Below are positions 63,898 to 64,000 of a DNA stretch of 64,000 nucleotides, piece by piece (the stretch's first letter is position 1; every line of letters starts with the position of its first letter). The DNA is taken from NCBI GenBank assembly GCA_003439945.1, contig QVRM01000480.1:27177-91176 (forward strand), in the 5' to 3' direction. Both the position numbers and the translations under genes were made by a program. The notes under the pieces are model-generated. The model did no database searches, was not told the origin of the DNA, and saw nothing but the letters and a program-made list of their open reading frames with translations. This stretch comes from Dermanyssus gallinae. Lineage: Eukaryota > Arthropoda > Arachnida > Mesostigmata > Dermanyssidae.

Positions 63898-64000
63898 ATA
63901 AAGTGGCGTAAATACACAGAGTTAGAGTCTAGATACAATTTCGTGCCGATTGCAATGGAAACAATGGGCCCAGTCAGCAAAAGAACAAGAACATTTATTA
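63898..64000 (+). mobile_element. Family A RLE fragment, plus strand, cut by the window end
   Basis: The plus strand encodes KWRKYTELESRYNFVPIAMETMGPVSK, the RLE C-terminal segment found in all family A copies. It starts directly after (TAA)n and runs off the window. Confidence 0.8.

Overview
The window is eukaryotic repeat DNA, most probably from an arthropod genome and perhaps a chelicerate. I found no convincing single-copy host gene in 64 kb. The evidence is a dense, nested pile of non-LTR retrotransposons, several of R1 type (a clade best known from arthropods), plus a CR1-like LINE, a mariner relic, a tRNA-derived SINE, a possible BEL/Pao relic and very many (TTA)n/(TAA)n microsatellites. 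The species assignment is inference.

Layout. 1-9,060: a CR1-like ORF1 relic (minus), a restriction-like-endonuclease (RLE) retrotransposon 3' half (plus), a CR1-like ORF2 (plus), a possible BEL/Pao scrap, another LINE (minus) and an R1-like 3' half (plus). 9,060-31,785: the core of the window, a head-to-tail array of RLE retrotransposons on the minus strand ('family A'), with one plus-strand RLE element ('family C') lodged among them. Every unit is separated by a (TTA)n tract. Two family A copies (16,736-21,751 and 23,853-28,690) are close to full length. They show an unusual plan: a gag-like ORF1 with CCHC zinc knuckles upstream of an ORF2 with C2H2 finger, reverse transcriptase (RT), zinc knuckle and RLE. 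31,787-40,620: an apurinic-endonuclease (APE) LINE fragment, then a plus-strand RLE element ('family B', also with a gag-like ORF1) interrupted by an R1-like LINE. 41,640-51,500: an RLE 5' half followed by an R1-like element whose endonuclease region is split by a complete 6.3 kb R1-like element with an 8-bp target-site duplication. 52,170-57,020: another R1-like element whose RT is split by a 3.3 kb R2-like element. 57,030-58,672: two tandem family C 3' ends. 58,700-64,000: mostly unassigned sequence, a mariner relic, an SGNH-like ORF, an R1-like fragment carrying a SINE, and a plus-strand family A fragment at the window edge.

How the parts relate: LINE ORF2 proteins nick and reverse-transcribe at the target, and ORF1 proteins bind the RNA. 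All ORFs here carry frameshifts or stops, so no copy is demonstrably active. Family A copies always have (TAA)n on their sense strand, and families B and C have (TTA)n. This suggests that TAA microsatellites are the insertion target, entered on opposite strands. Family letters A, B and C are mine, assigned from shared protein motifs in this window only.
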